Part shown: piece after piece, positions 1 through 10,491 of the stretch
Numbering within the stretch: position 1 is the stretch's first letter
Layout: every line of letters starts with the position of its first letter
DNA from: an uncultured Bacteroidales bacterium
GTDB lineage: Bacteria > Bacteroidota > Bacteroidia > Bacteroidales > P3
DNA: 64,000 bases
Assembly (NCBI GenBank): GCA_900319865.1
Contig: ONQD01000007.1
Span: 27,718 to 91,717, forward strand
Direction: 5' to 3'
Position numbers and translations under genes: made by a program
Notes under the pieces: generated by a model
The model's input: the letters and a program-made list of their open reading frames with translations, nothing else
Told to the model about the DNA's origin: nothing
Databases searched by the model: none

Positions 1-3000
1 CACACTATCACTGCGGTCATCAATGTTGCGGGCGACAGCGTCCCAACCAACGACACAATTGTCCGTACCGTCAACGTCCGTTTCTGCGGTGGTGAGTATC
101 TCGTCGGTTCCTGCCTCGGCAGCCAGTATCCCAACCTTACCACGCTCATGGATACCATCCAGCACTCCGGTGTGGCAGGTGCTGTCACTTTCCGTCTCTG
201 CGAAGAGGTGTTCAACGAACAGATTACTCTCGGTCCCATTGTGGGTACCAGTCCAACCAACACGGTTCGCTTCACCACCGAGGCCGGAGCTACCACCTAT
301 GCCAAGATTACCCACAATCCCACCAACGCCAGCAACTATGTCTTTGCCATCGAGGGTGCCTCCTATGTGACCTTCGACAGCCTCTACTTCTATGCTAACT
401 ATACTACTGGTACAGGCAACAGCATCTATGCCAACGTGCTCCGTATCGGTGGTTCTCAGCGCATCAACATTCATGATTGTGAAATACGCTCCAAGGCTTC
501 AACCGCCAGCAGCACCAACGCCAATGTTATCCTGCTTGGCGATGCCAACAGCTATATCACCATCAACAACTGTATCATCGATAGTGGTTACTATGGTGTG
601 CGTTCGCTCAACAACAATCTTAGCGACAATATCACCATTTCCAACAACAAAATCCTCCACTTCTGGTATCAGGGTATTCATCTGCGCAACACCGACACGG
701 TCTCCATCTCTCGCGATAGCATCGCTTCAGGTGTCGCTATTAATGCCAAACCCCTCACCGGTATCTATGTGGCCAATAGTATTCAAGCCAGCATCCAGCG
801 CAACTTCGTAACTCTTACCGACCAGCGCACGGGTGGTAAACGTGGTATTGTTGTCAGCAACTGCCGTGGCACCAATATCGACCGTGTCACCCTCTATAAT
901 AATATGATTACTGTCTATGGCACCGCTGCCGCCTCGCTTGTCTCCACTGGCATCTACATCGACTCGCTCTGTCGCAATGTCAATGTCTACTACAACACGG
1001 CAGCTGTCTATGCAGGTCCCACCCAGCCCAACACTATGGCTTTCTCCTGCCAGCGTTCGTCCAATATCCACGTACTCAACAATATCTTCGACAACCGCAG
1101 TCAGGGCTATGCCTACTATGTGGCCATCGATACCTGTATCGCCAGTTCCAACTTCAACGTCTACTACTCCAACGCTGTGCCTCATCCCACCACCGGTGCC
1201 CGCAAGTTCGCCAAGTGGGGAGCCAACGAACCTGTCTGCCTCGACAGCCTCCGTGCCATCAATGGTAAGGAGACCAACTCCATCGAGGAATATCCTTACT
1301 ATGTCTACTATCCCACCAACCTCAAGCTCAAACTTGCCCAGTTCTCCGACAAGGCACAGTATAATCCCGATGTCATCACCGACGTCTTTGGCATCACCCG
1401 TCCTCAGATTCCTACTCCCACCATCGGTGCTCACGAGTTCATCCGTTGTTCGCACGACGTCTCTGTCGCCGAGCTCCTCTCCCCGGTCATGCCTGCCATC
1501 ACCACGGGCAATAATCCCGAGGTACTCAACATCGAGACCGATTCAATCCTCGTTCATGTACGGTTCTATAATAATGGTGAGTCGCCTGAGACCAATGTTA
1601 CCTGGTCGGCCTATTTCGCCAATGTCTCACCTACCATCTCTTCCGAGGTACGCACCATCCGCAATATGCCTATTGGCCGTCTGATAGAGGACAGCGTCAA
1701 GGTACCTTCGCCTCTTGGCATCCTCGACACCCACTATATGGTTGTCGAATGCAATCTGTCTACCGCTTCGTCCGACTGCGACATGGTAAACAATTTCGAC
1801 ACAGCCCAGTTCTTCATCTATCCGGCCTACGACCTCCAGTTGGTCTCTGTGGCCGTCGACAGCACTGTGGACGAGAAACACTGCCGCATGTACCAGGTAC
1901 CTCTCCGCTACACCCTCAAGAATGCCGGTAAGAAAGACTTCCCGGGCGATTTCGCCTTCACTCTCGGCTACGACTACTATTGTCACCAGCCCTCCACTCA
2001 GAGCTTCCCCAACTTCCCCGGAAGCGACAATACCGATGTCCACACCTTCGGCTCGGGCAACGACCTGCCTGTCGGTACCAACCGCGATGTCCTGCTCTCC
2101 GTTCCCAACCAGCCCAACCTCTATCCCACCGGCTACATCGGAGATATCACCGTCCGTTTGCGTGGTTTCGTACATCATGAATTCGATGTCAAGTATCATA
2201 ACGACACCACCAACTATATCAACATCACTTCCAACCACACTCCCGAAATGCCCATCGCCCACGACACCATGGTCGACTATGGCACCTATGGCAATCTCTA
2301 TGCCACCCAGAACGCCAACCGCACTATCCGTTGGCATCGTGACACCACCAGTGGTAACTTCTTCTACAACGGCAACAACAACTACAACCGTTCCACTCAC
2401 TGGAGCGAAACACCGCAATATTTCCACGACTCTACCTACTACCTCGCCTGCCTCAGCACCCGCAACTGCACCAGCTACTATGCTCCCATCAACGTGGGCA
2501 TCAATCCTCCGCTCTACTACGATGTCTCTATCTCCGAAGTGCGTTCGCCTCGTGCCTCTGGCCGTGTCTATCTCGAGAAAGACACCGTCACCCTCCGCGT
2601 GGTCAACTATGGTAGTCAGGCCATCAGCAATATCCCCATTGCATTCAAATTCATGAACGCCAACGGCCGTGTCACCTATCTCGAAGTCCACGACACCGTC
2701 CGCACTACCATCCCTGGCCGTGTAGGCGACAATGTCAGCTACTACGACTTCACCTTCGATACTGCTCTGCTCCAGAACACCGCTTCGGCTCTCGTCCAGA
2801 CACAGTATACCCTCAACGCTTGGGTCTACCATCCCGACGACCAGCAGCGCGGCAACGACACTCTCCGACATATCCACAACTTCAAAGCCTTGCCCGAATC
2901 TGTCTACGACAACTTATTCACCGACAACAACTGGTATATCACCGCTACCGAAGGCTTCGATATTAAGCATGTCTCCTTCAACGAAATCGACAATCAAATG

Positions 3001-6000
3001 CCCGACATGATAGGCTACGACAATCTCTGGCTGGGCTCCTACAATGCTGCTCAGGCCGAGGTGCCTACCCTCTTTGTGCGTCGCGGCACGCAGGACACTA
3101 TCACCATCGAGGTGGCCAACAACCAGAATGAGATGGACTCCAGCACCGCTGCCAGCCTCTTTGTGGCCATCGACTACAACCGCGATGGTTTCTACGACTT
3201 CGTCAACGAGGAGAACATCAATCCCCAGCCCTCTCTCCTGGGCAAGGGTTATAAGGTGCGCAGCCGTCGCCCCATCAGCATTCCTTATACCGTACCTGAA
3301 TATGCTCACTATGGCTATCAGCGTATGATTGTTTGGGTCGAAGGCGACTCTACTGCCTTTATGGATTATCCCACAAATGCCACTCACGCCAACGGCCAGA
3401 TTCAGCAGTACCTCTTGTACGTGCAGGAGGATGTCGAACTCGACTCTGTTGATGCTGCCCTTACCCGTGTGGCCGCTCCGCGCAATCCTATTGTTACCGA
3501 GAACAACCACTATGTAACTGTCATGCTGGCCAACAAGGGCGCTACGCCTCTCACCAGCGCCACCATTGAATATGCCTTCAACGACAACTACCATCCTGCC
3601 CAGTCAGGCACCATCAATTGGACTGGTAACCTCGACCCGGGCAAGAGCGTTCCTGTCCGTCTCGACTCTATCGACTTCTATGAAGGCACCACCGACCTCC
3701 TTTGCACCGTGTCCGTGCCGGGCGATACTTTCCATACCGCCAACAATGAGCTTCATTATCGGTTCCACCGCTACTTTGTGGTCGAAGCCACTGTGGCCGA
3801 TAGCTTTGATGTGGGCATCAACAAGTGGTATGTGCCTGCAGGCTACAACAACTACACCCGCAACTATTTCGAGCGTGGCATCCCTGCCAAGTCTCACATC
3901 GTTTCGGCCTACTCTCAGCCCAATGCGCTCATCACCAGTACCACCGAGTCGGTGGTCACGGGTGTCCATGGCAACCGCAGTGTGGTCTACTCTCCCATCA
4001 TCAACATCCAGCAGATTAAAGTCGACACCATCAAGTTCCTTATCAGCAAGGATATGGCCGAGGGTGCCTTCATGTGGATGGAATATCTCAACTATGAAAA
4101 GAAATGGGTTCTTCTCGACCATCCCAGTGCTCGTTGGGGCGCAGAAGATAACCCCAGCTGGTACGACCAGCAGGAAGGCTGGACAGGCTCTACCAACAAC
4201 GGTGAGTATATCCCCGTCAGCATTCCCACCACTGGTACCAGCGGTAACTTCCCGCAACGCCTCCAGTTCCGTTTCATCTTCACCACGCCTGTCACCACCT
4301 CTTCTTCCGCCAGCTTCGGTGATGGTGCAGCCATCGACAATCTGGTCATTGGCCGTGCCCGTCGCGACTACGATGTGGGTGTTGTCGATATTACATATCC
4401 TGTCCACCCGCAATTTGGTCAGACCATCCATCCTCGTATCCTCATCCACAACTACGGTCTGAAGGCAGTTTCTGATATTCCCGTCAGCTATCGTCCTTAT
4501 GGCACCTACCTTGCTCGTGAGGCGGTATGTCCCGACACTGTCCCCATCGATGGCGATATCGAGTTCGAGTTCCCCGATCCTTTCATTATCACCAATGCCT
4601 TCCCCGATACTTTTGACATCACTGCCTTCACCCGCATGCAGCACGATATCTACTACGACAACGACTCAACCACCAAGACATTCACTCTTTCGCCCTTGCA
4701 GAACGACCTCCAGCTCTCCAGCATCGTGTCGCCTCTCAGAAGTGTAGTGGCTGGCGACAGCATGTACATCACGGTCCGTATGCGTAACTTCGGCCAGAAC
4801 GAAATCAACGCCATCGACATGGTCTACTCCTATAATGCTGGTACTCCCGTTCGCGAGCATGTCGAATTCAACACCTATCTGGGTCATCCGCTAGGCTCTG
4901 GCGAGTACTTCAACTATACCTTCCGCCACCGCGAACGCTCCACTATGGGTACCATGGAACTCACCACTTGGGGCGAATACGCACAGGATGTTTATCCATA
5001 CAACGACACTCTCTCCATGCTCATTTCCGGTGTCTCGGCCATTACCGATGTGGAAGTCGAAGGTGCCTTTGTGGATATCCGTTATACCGATCATGACCCC
5101 AACGACACATTGTATTGGCAAAATGTGGGTATTGCAGTCAAAAACATAGGTGCTCGTATGGTCAACAACTTCACCATTGGCTTTTGGTACGATAATGACA
5201 CCTCCAACCGTATGGAGCAAACATTCTACCGTGAAAACGGCCTTGCTTCTGGCGAACGTGCTGTTCATTACGTCACTAGGGCCGTTCGACAACGTTCCGC
5301 CCCATACGATTATATCACTTCCTATGTCTCTGTCCCCAACGATACTAATCAATCCAACGACACCTCCTTCACTATTCTGCCTCTCACCACCGAGTTAGGT
5401 ATTATCAAACTCCAGGTGGAAGAGAACAGGACCGACTCTTGCCGCATCCGTGCCGTTCTCACCAATACGGCCAACCTGCCCTACAACAACAACATCAATA
5501 TTGAGGCTGTCATCAATGGCAGTGACCCCATCAAGACCTCGCGTCCTCGTTACGACAGATATATCGAACCGGGTCAGACTATCCATCTCGATTTCATCAA
5601 TAATCAGGGCAACTACCGCAAGATTCCTAAGTCGCCCACCCGCACCTATCAAGGTACTGGCCTTCTGAGACCGCCTAGCCCCGACGCTAATCCCGCCAAC
5701 GATCAAACCACCATTATCGAAGTCGTCAACTACTTTGAGGATGTCCCCATGGTTCAGGACTTCAAGTTCGGTCTGGAGCAGAACTATCCCAACCCCTTCG
5801 ATGGTTCTACCCGTATCGAGTTTGTCATCCCGTCCAGTGGTCAGGTACGCTTCTTCGTCAACGATGTTGTGGGTCGTCAGGTCTACGAGAGCACTGGCCT
5901 CTATTCCGGAGGCCGCAACACCATCTCCTTCAACAAGGGCAACCTCTCCTCGGGTGTCTACTACTATGGCATTGAGTATAACGGTCAGCGCCGTTTGCGC

Positions 6001-6018
6001 AAGATGATTCTTAAATAG
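1..6018 (+). CDS. Giant T9SS-secreted surface protein (5' end outside window)
   Basis: The frame is open from base 1, so the N-terminus and signal peptide lie upstream; about 2005 codons are visible. The first ~350 residues are Asn-rich short repeats of the right-handed parallel beta-helix kind (NNKILHFWYQGIHLRN). They are followed by repeated Ig-like CARDB-type modules (DVSVAELLSP, VTLRVVNYGSQAISN, MYITVRMRNFGQNEIN) and a GEVED-like module (LFVAIDYNRDGFYDF). The last ~80 residues match the T9SS type A sorting domain (LEQNYPNPFDGSTRIEF, VNDVVGRQVYE, SGVYYYGI, MILK end). By family knowledge such proteins cross the outer membrane through the type IX machinery and are anchored on the surface or released. 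The ligand is unknown. Codons are strongly C-ending. The stop shares one base with the next gene's GTG. Confidence 0.85.
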   Translation, partial: HTITAVINVAGDSVPTNDTIVRTVNVRFCGGEYLVGSCLGSQYPNLTTLMDTIQHSGVAGAVTFRLCEEVFNEQITLGPIVGTSPTNTVRFTTEAGATTYAKITHNPTNASNYVFAIEGASYVTFDSLYFYANYTTGTGNSIYANVLRIGGSQRINIHDCEIRSKASTASSTNANVILLGDANSYITINNCIIDSGYYGVRSLNNNLSDNITISNNKILHFWYQGIHLRNTDTVSISRDSIASGVAINAKPLTGIYVANSIQASIQRNFVTLTDQRTGGKRGIVVSNCRGTNIDRVTLYNNMITVYGTAAASLVSTGIYIDSLCRNVNVYYNTAAVYAGPTQPNTMAFSCQRSSNIHVLNNIFDNRSQGYAYYVAIDTCIASSNFNVYYSNAVPHPTTGARKFAKWGANEPVCLDSLRAINGKETNSIEEYPYYVYYPTNLKLKLAQFSDKAQYNPDVITDVFGITRPQIPTPTIGAHEFIRCSHDVSVAELLSPVMPAITTGNNPEVLNIETDSILVHVRFYNNGESPETNVTWSAYFANVSPTISSEVRTIRNMPIGRLIEDSVKVPSPLGILDTHYMVVECNLSTASSDCDMVNNFDTAQFFIYPAYDLQLVSVAVDSTVDEKHCRMYQVPLRYTLKNAGKKDFPGDFAFTLGYDYYCHQPSTQSFPNFPGSDNTDVHTFGSGNDLPVGTNRDVLLSVPNQPNLYPTGYIGDITVRLRGFVHHEFDVKYHNDTTNYINITSNHTPEMPIAHDTMVDYGTYGNLYATQNANRTIRWHRDTTSGNFFYNGNNNYNRSTHWSETPQYFHDSTYYLACLSTRNCTSYYAPINVGINPPLYYDVSISEVRSPRASGRVYLEKDTVTLRVVNYGSQAISNIPIAFKFMNANGRVTYLEVHDTVRTTIPGRVGDNVSYYDFTFDTALLQNTASALVQTQYTLNAWVYHPDDQQRGNDTLRHIHNFKALPESVYDNLFTDNNWYITATEGFDIKHVSFNEIDNQMPDMIGYDNLWLGSYNAAQAEVPTLFVRRGTQDTITIEVANNQNEMDSSTAASLFVAIDYNRDGFYDFVNEENINPQPSLLGKGYKVRSRRPISIPYTVPEYAHYGYQRMIVWVEGDSTAFMDYPTNATHANGQIQQYLLYVQEDVELDSVDAALTRVAAPRNPIVTENNHYVTVMLANKGATPLTSATIEYAFNDNYHPAQSGTINWTGNLDPGKSVPVRLDSIDFYEGTTDLLCTVSVPGDTFHTANNELHYRFHRYFVVEATVADSFDVGINKWYVPAGYNNYTRNYFERGIPAKSHIVSAYSQPNALITSTTESVVTGVHGNRSVVYSPIINIQQIKVDTIKFLISKDMAEGAFMWMEYLNYEKKWVLLDHPSARWGAEDNPSWYDQQEGWTGSTNNGEYIPVSIPTTGTSGNFPQRLQFRFIFTTPVTTSSSASFGDGAAIDNLVIGRARRDYDVGVVDITYPVHPQFGQTIHPRILIHNYGLKAVSDIPVSYRPYGTYLAREAVCPDTVPIDGDIEFEFPDPFIITNAFPDTFDITAFTRMQHDIYYDNDSTTKTFTLSPLQNDLQLSSIVSPLRSVVAGDSMYITVRMRNFGQNEINAIDMVYSYNAGTPVREHVEFNTYLGHPLGSGEYFNYTFRHRERSTMGTMELTTWGEYAQDVYPYNDTLSMLISGVSAITDVEVEGAFVDIRYTDHDPNDTLYWQNVGIAVKNIGARMVNNFTIGFWYDNDTSNRMEQTFYRENGLASGERAVHYVTRAVRQRSAPYDYITSYVSVPNDTNQSNDTSFTILPLTTELGIIKLQVEENRTDSCRIRAVLTNTANLPYNNNINIEAVINGSDPIKTSRPRYDRYIEPGQTIHLDFINNQGNYRKIPKSPTRTYQGTGLLRPPSPDANPANDQTTIIEVVNYFEDVPMVQDFKFGLEQNYPNPFDGSTRIEFVIPSSGQVRFFVNDVVGRQVYESTGLYSGGRNTISFNKGNLSSGVYYYGIEYNGQRRLRKMILK

Positions 6019-7355
6019 TGCTTCAGCAATTCATAGCACATGTGGCTCAGCAGCACCTCTTCCCCACGGGGCAGCAGGTGCTGCTTGCTGTTAGCGGAGG
6101 TGTCGACTCTGTGGTCCTCTCCCATCTCATGCACCGTGCCCACTTCCCTTTCGCCATTGCCCACTGCAATTTCAACCTGCGTCCGGGCGACAGCGACCGC
6201 GACGAGCTTTTTGTCCGCAATCTGGCTCTCCAGTATGGGGTTCCCTTCCATGTGCAGCACTTTCAAACCCTCCACTACGCCCACACCCATAAGCTCAGCG
6301 TCGAGGATGCTGCCCGTCGTCTGCGCTACGACTGGTTCCTCACCCTCTGCCAAACCCATGGCTATCCAGCTCTCCTCACCGCCCACCACCGCGACGATTC
6401 CAACGAGACCTTCTTCCTCAACCTTCTCCGAGGCACTGGCCTCTCCGGTCTCCATGGCATCCTGCCGGTGCAGGCCCATGCGGTACGTCCCTTGCTTCCT
6501 TTTGGCCGCGACGACATCGAAGCCTATGCCTCCCGCCACCACCTCGACCATGTGGAAGACCTCACCAATGCCTCCCTCGACTACCGTCGCAACCAGGTGC
6601 GCCACCAACTGCTCCCACTCCTCCGTCAACTGCAGCCCGCTGCCGACCGCACCGTTTCCGCCACCATAGTCCACCTCCAGTCAGCCGAGCATCTCTATCA
6701 AGTCCTGCTCCAGCCGCTCACCAAACAGCTTCTTTCCTCCCTCCCCGATGGCACATACCGGCTCTCCCTCAACTTCGCCGACCTCTTGCCCGCCCTTGCC
6801 CAACCCAATCTGCGCTTCCAGCTGCTGTTCGAAATGCTTCACCCCTTGGGATTCAATTCCGCCACCGTCGCCACCATCTCCGCTGCATCCCGCTCCGGCA
6901 GCCGCTTCTATTCCCCCTCCCATTGCGCCATTCTCGATCGCGACGCTCTCCTCATCACTCCCCTCTCCGCTCCCCCTGCCTCCGAACTCCTGCCCCCAAT
7001 CCATCTTCAGTCTATCCCCATCTCCCACCTCACCCTCAATCCTCGCTCTCTGCCCCCCACCCAGGCCCTTTTCGATGCCGACACCGTCCGTCTGCCGCTC
7101 TCCCTGCGTCATTGGCGGCAGGGCGACCGTTTCCAACCTTTCGGCATGTCCCGTGGTTCCCAACTCCTCAGCGATTTCTTCTCCAACCATAAGTTCAGCC
7201 TGCTCGACAAGCAACGTCAGCTTCTTCTTGTCGACTCCACCGATGCCATCCTTTGGGTTGTGGGCCACCGCACGTCCCATCCCCACCGCATCTCTCCCGC
7301 CACCCGTTTCGCCCTTCTTGTTTCCCTTCTGCCTGTTCCTGCTCCGTCACTATAG
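6018..7355 (+). CDS. tilS: tRNA(Ile)-lysidine synthase TilS
   Basis: TilS ligates lysine to C34 of tRNA-Ile(CAU) with ATP, changing both codon reading and charging. The PP-loop motif SGGVDS is at residues 26-31, followed by AHCNFNLRPGDSDRDE and the ARRLRYDWF region typical of the family, then the C-terminal substrate-binding part (WRQGDRFQPFGM, SDFFSNHKFSLLDK). Length 445 aa is normal. The start is a GTG that overlaps the preceding TAG (TAGTG), suggesting translational coupling to the giant surface protein, although the two functions are unrelated. Codons are strikingly C-rich, like the upstream gene. Confidence 0.95.
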   Translation: MLQQFIAHVAQQHLFPTGQQVLLAVSGGVDSVVLSHLMHRAHFPFAIAHCNFNLRPGDSDRDELFVRNLALQYGVPFHVQHFQTLHYAHTHKLSVEDAARRLRYDWFLTLCQTHGYPALLTAHHRDDSNETFFLNLLRGTGLSGLHGILPVQAHAVRPLLPFGRDDIEAYASRHHLDHVEDLTNASLDYRRNQVRHQLLPLLRQLQPAADRTVSATIVHLQSAEHLYQVLLQPLTKQLLSSLPDGTYRLSLNFADLLPALAQPNLRFQLLFEMLHPLGFNSATVATISAASRSGSRFYSPSHCAILDRDALLITPLSAPPASELLPPIHLQSIPISHLTLNPRSLPPTQALFDADTVRLPLSLRHWRQGDRFQPFGMSRGSQLLSDFFSNHKFSLLDKQRQLLLVDSTDAILWVVGHRTSHPHRISPATRFALLVSLLPVPAPSL

Positions 7356-7491
7356 GCCCTCCTTGTCCGTGCAGCATCTATCCGCTCCGCCGCTTTAGCG
7401 ATGGTGCAATCCCTTTTTTCATAATCATCCTGGAGGCAACGTCAGCACATCAAGAGAGTATTCAAACGTCACAGCGGCTGCGTTGGGGCAA

Positions 7492-7703
7492 TAAATGTGG
7501 TTTCAGGCGTAACAGCGGCAGAGTGTGGGTTCCATTTGACCAGACAAACGTCACGGCGGCAGCGTCCCCTTTAGAAAGGGGTGCCACGACAGTGGCGGGG
7601 TATGTATCCCGCTGGCGGAGCCAGCACAAATTGCAAAAGTCTTTTAATTATATGGACTTTCTGCATTTGTTTTTACGATACATACCCCCGGCTTCGCCGT
7701 ACC
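7492..7703 (+). repeat. Dispersed repeat, copy A (inverted relative to copy B)
   Basis: It matches the reverse complement of 10492-10739. The best-conserved block contains GGGGTGCCACGACAGTGGCG, then GTATGTATCCCGCTGGCGGA, and ends ACGATACATACCCCC followed by GGCTTCGCCGTACC. Upstream lie several degenerate copies of a ~20-mer resembling AAACGTCACGGCGGCAGCGT (7463, 7507 and 7552 regions). Frames through it read like peptides but are not conserved as proteins between the copies. Confidence 0.75.
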
Positions 7704-7946
7704 TCTCTATACCCTTATCCTTTCCGCCCTCTACTTTCTGATTATTTTGAAACTATTCACAGAGTATAGTTTTCGTTTTATTTGCAAAATATATTTTAAT
7801 TATATGATGTAACATACCACAATATATGTATTTTATGACATTATTACTTATTTCTATAGATAATGATGTAAATATATCGAATATTAAATGATTATAATTT
7901 GTCTGCTAAAAAGACCATAAATAGAGTCTGAAAAGGGAAAAAGGTG

Positions 7947-7954
7947 TATTTTTG
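7947..7954 (+). promoter_or_regulatory. Promoter -7 element (TATTTTTG)
   Basis: Matches the Bacteroidota consensus TAnnTTTG. Transcription would begin near 7960 and give a ~150-nt leader before the 61-aa gene. Confidence 0.5.
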
Positions 7955-8111
7955 CAAACGAAAGAAGAAAAAGGTGAAATGAGGTAAGTGACAGACACAG
8001 TGTGCGAAGTAACGTTTGTACGCAGTGTCTTTAAGTGTAAAATAATCGATATTCACTTCATTTTTGATTCTTTTTCCCCAAATAAGAAGAACATAAAAGT
8101 AATAATTAAAG

Positions 8112-8297
8112 ATGAAAGATCTAAAAGAAAAACAGTACATGACTCCTACTGTGAAGGTGGTGAGTTTCAAAGTTGAGAATGGATTCGTTTCCATGGAAGT
8201 AAAAAGCCAGCAATCTCAAACATTAGAAGCGCAGGCTCCTGGTGATCAGTCTGGTCAAGCCGAAGGTATGTTCCGCAGAGAGTTAGGCGGAAATTAA
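8112..8297 (+). CDS. Small conserved-type peptide, unknown function (61 aa)
   Basis: A 61-aa polar product with no signal peptide. It has the pattern YMTPTVKVVSFKVENGFVS, which resembles short Bacteroidales proteins often found just upstream of cell-surface lipoprotein genes; that similarity is from memory, and their function is not known. It lies 61 nt upstream of the 577-aa lipoprotein gene and probably shares its transcript from the promoter at 7947. A leader or regulatory peptide role is only a guess. Confidence 0.6.
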   Translation: MKDLKEKQYMTPTVKVVSFKVENGFVSMEVKSQQSQTLEAQAPGDQSGQAEGMFRRELGGN

Positions 8298-8358
8298 TAT
8301 TCAGATGTTTGTCCAATCCATTATTTTGTAATACCAAAACAAAGCAAATATCGATAAA

Positions 8359-10092
8359 ATGAAAAATAGTAAAGTAATTGTAGCTGCTTTGGCAGCATGC
8401 ATGGTTCTTTTTGCTGGCTGCAAAAAAGAATCCAACGGGGTTGTCAATCTTGGCACTAAACTGGAACCTATAGGTGCCAATTCCAAAATATATCTTAACC
8501 CCAACGATGTGCCTCAGTTTTTCACTGATGGTGAGCAAATCAGAGTCAACAACGATGATAATCCTTACACCATCACTTCCAGTTATACGGTGACGGGTGT
8601 GCAAGCTGTTGAAGAGGGTGGTACTTACTATGCCATGTATCCAGCCAGTATCGTCACCGACGATGACGGTGTTCAGGCTTCCACCGCCATCAAACTTCCC
8701 CACCTCCAGACTTGGCAAACCGAGACCGTTGGTGACGTAGTCAAGCAGAAAATCAACCTGCCTTGTGCCGCTGCGCTCGCTGGCAATGGCGATGGCGTGT
8801 TGCGTTTCCGCAACCTTTGCTCGCTTATTGAAGTGGAGTGGACCAACCCTACCGACAATGCCCAGACCATCCGCAGCATTGAAGTTACTGCCGTGGATAG
8901 AGGTTTGTGGGGCGAAGGCACTGCAACCATCGATGGTGCCAACTCCAGAATCGACATCCCCTACAATGGTAAAAACAGCCGCGTGGTGCTCGAAATGCCC
9001 AATGGCATCGAGGTCGCCGCACATACCACCAGTCCTAAAATGTATGTCATCGTTCCTCCTTACACCTCTGGCACTCCTTTCACCGTCAAAATCCGCTTCA
9101 ATACTGGCAGCGACAACGTTGAAGTGAACTATTCTTCAATCAATATCGAGCGTAACAGCATCTATTTTATTACTAACTCCGGCACTCCCGAGGAAGACAC
9201 CGAAATCTCCGGCTACTATTCCATCTCCGACCATTGCAAAGTAGTCTTCTCCAAAGGCAATCTGCAGCATATCGGTGCCCTTAACACCTATGCTGACAAC
9301 AGCACTTGGCATTTTGCCGACAACCAATATGACTATTTCGGCCGTGGTAATATAGGTAATGGATGGAATGCGCTTACCGACAATGTAGACCTTTTCTGTT
9401 GGAGTGTTAGCAATGAAGATGCTGGTTATAATTCTTGGTTTACTCAAGGTACCAATTCCTATGGACTCCGTGCAGAAGAAGAGGCTGACGATTATTATTG
9501 GGAAGATCCTGAATTTTTGGACTGGGGAACCATGGAAATCGACGGTGACCCTGCCAACACATGGTTCACTATGACAAAGGCTGAGTGGGAATATTTGTTG
9601 AACTCTCGTCCTGGTGCTAGTGGCTTGCGTATCAATGTTAATATCACCAACATTCCCAATCATTCCACTGGTCAAACCACTATCCATGGTTGCCTTCTCT
9701 TCCCTGATGACTGGACCATTGATCGACTGCCTTCCGGCATTACTTTGACTGAAAATGTTTTGAACAGCCTTACCTATGAAGAATTCAGACGTATTGAGGC
9801 TGTCGGATGTGTGCTCCTGCCTGAAGCTGGCTATCGTGAAGTTGGAGGATTCAATAACAACTGGGTTGATGCAGTTACTTCCTATAATTTGGGACAATAT
9901 TGGACAGCCACTCCAGTTGCCGGTACAGAAGCTTATTATATGCAATATAATTATATTGCCAATAACTATGCGGCAAATAATACCACCGCTGACGGTGCGG
10001 TTTTTTATGGTAATTCTGTCCGTTTGGTCAAACCCGCTCCTGGCTATACCTACGCCAACTGCAACAGAACGGGTCCTTCCAGCAGCAAATAA
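8359..10092 (+). CDS. Lipoprotein with fimbrillin-like N-terminus and FISUMP-like C-terminal domain
   Basis: A lipoprotein signal peptide ends at Cys21 (VLFAGC). Residues ~25-275 show the beta-rich pattern of fimbrillin-like Bacteroidales lipoproteins (AMYPASIV, RFRNLCSLIEVEW, MYVIVPPYTSG). From ~285 onward the sequence follows a domain common in Bacteroidota surface proteins: VVFSKGNLQHIG, STWHFADNQYDYFG, TKAEWEYLLNSRPGA, GCLLFPDDW, AAGYRE-like EAGYREVGG, YWTATP, and SVRLVKPAP near the end. This domain has a C-type-lectin/formylglycine-enzyme-like look, so ligand binding is plausible but unproven. The gene sits between inverted copies of a dispersed repeat and ends at a strong terminator. 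Confidence 0.75.
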   Translation: MKNSKVIVAALAACMVLFAGCKKESNGVVNLGTKLEPIGANSKIYLNPNDVPQFFTDGEQIRVNNDDNPYTITSSYTVTGVQAVEEGGTYYAMYPASIVTDDDGVQASTAIKLPHLQTWQTETVGDVVKQKINLPCAAALAGNGDGVLRFRNLCSLIEVEWTNPTDNAQTIRSIEVTAVDRGLWGEGTATIDGANSRIDIPYNGKNSRVVLEMPNGIEVAAHTTSPKMYVIVPPYTSGTPFTVKIRFNTGSDNVEVNYSSINIERNSIYFITNSGTPEEDTEISGYYSISDHCKVVFSKGNLQHIGALNTYADNSTWHFADNQYDYFGRGNIGNGWNALTDNVDLFCWSVSNEDAGYNSWFTQGTNSYGLRAEEEADDYYWEDPEFLDWGTMEIDGDPANTWFTMTKAEWEYLLNSRPGASGLRINVNITNIPNHSTGQTTIHGCLLFPDDWTIDRLPSGITLTENVLNSLTYEEFRRIEAVGCVLLPEAGYREVGGFNNNWVDAVTSYNLGQYWTATPVAGTEAYYMQYNYIANNYAANNTTADGAVFYGNSVRLVKPAPGYTYANCNRTGPSSSK

Positions 10093-10139
10093 TCTGACGA
10101 CTTTTTTTTGTTTGATTTTATCATAGAACTGCGTTTCTG

Positions 10140-10168
10140 CGGGCGGTCTTTTTGGCCGCCCGTTTTTT
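10140..10168 (+). terminator. Rho-independent terminator
   Basis: CGGGCGGTC pairs with GGCCGCCCG (one G-T pair) around a TTTTT loop and is followed by TTTTTT. It lies 48 nt after the lipoprotein stop. Confidence 0.9.
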
Positions 10169-10491
10169 GTTCATTCCCATCCTTTCCTTCACCTCATCCA
10201 TTCTCGCCTCCCACACCTTGTCCATTTTCTACCCTCCGCCTTTTCCCTGTTTCTTTATTCTCGCTTCGCTTACTGTTCACCTCTTATTTACCTTATCATA
10301 AGTTCTTATTAACCTTTGGGTTTAAGAATTGATATAGATAGGGTTAGTTTGGAGTGAAAGGTAATCAAAGCTACAACGAAAGCAGAAACAGTCCGTTAGG
10401 TAATGATACTGTAACCGGACTAAAAGAATGACTGATTTGGATCCTGTAACTATGTCGAGCTGACTGCTGCTGCGAGTCCCCTCTTTAGATG

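Larger units (their letters stand above)
7356..8111. other. Intergenic region with dispersed repeat copy A and an AT-rich promoter tract
   Basis: No gene is supported here. 7465-7703 holds GC-rich dispersed repeat sequence (see the separate repeat entry). 7740-7940 is very AT-rich with no clear feature. A -7 element TATTTTTG at 7947-7954 starts the leader of the small gene at 8112. Confidence 0.6.

Noticed and set aside
7253-7741. Open frames through dispersed repeats A, B, C1 and C2 (e.g. 7253-7741, 10542-10736, 47549-47782).
   Set aside because: The DNA is conserved between copies but the frames are not kept consistently, and no start or promoter fits.
9890-10080. The C-terminal end of the 577-aa lipoprotein looks like a diversity-generating retroelement variable region (lectin-like fold, Asn-rich YNYIANNYAANN).
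   Set aside because: No reverse transcriptase, accessory gene or template repeat is visible anywhere in the window, and Asn-rich ends are normal for this domain.
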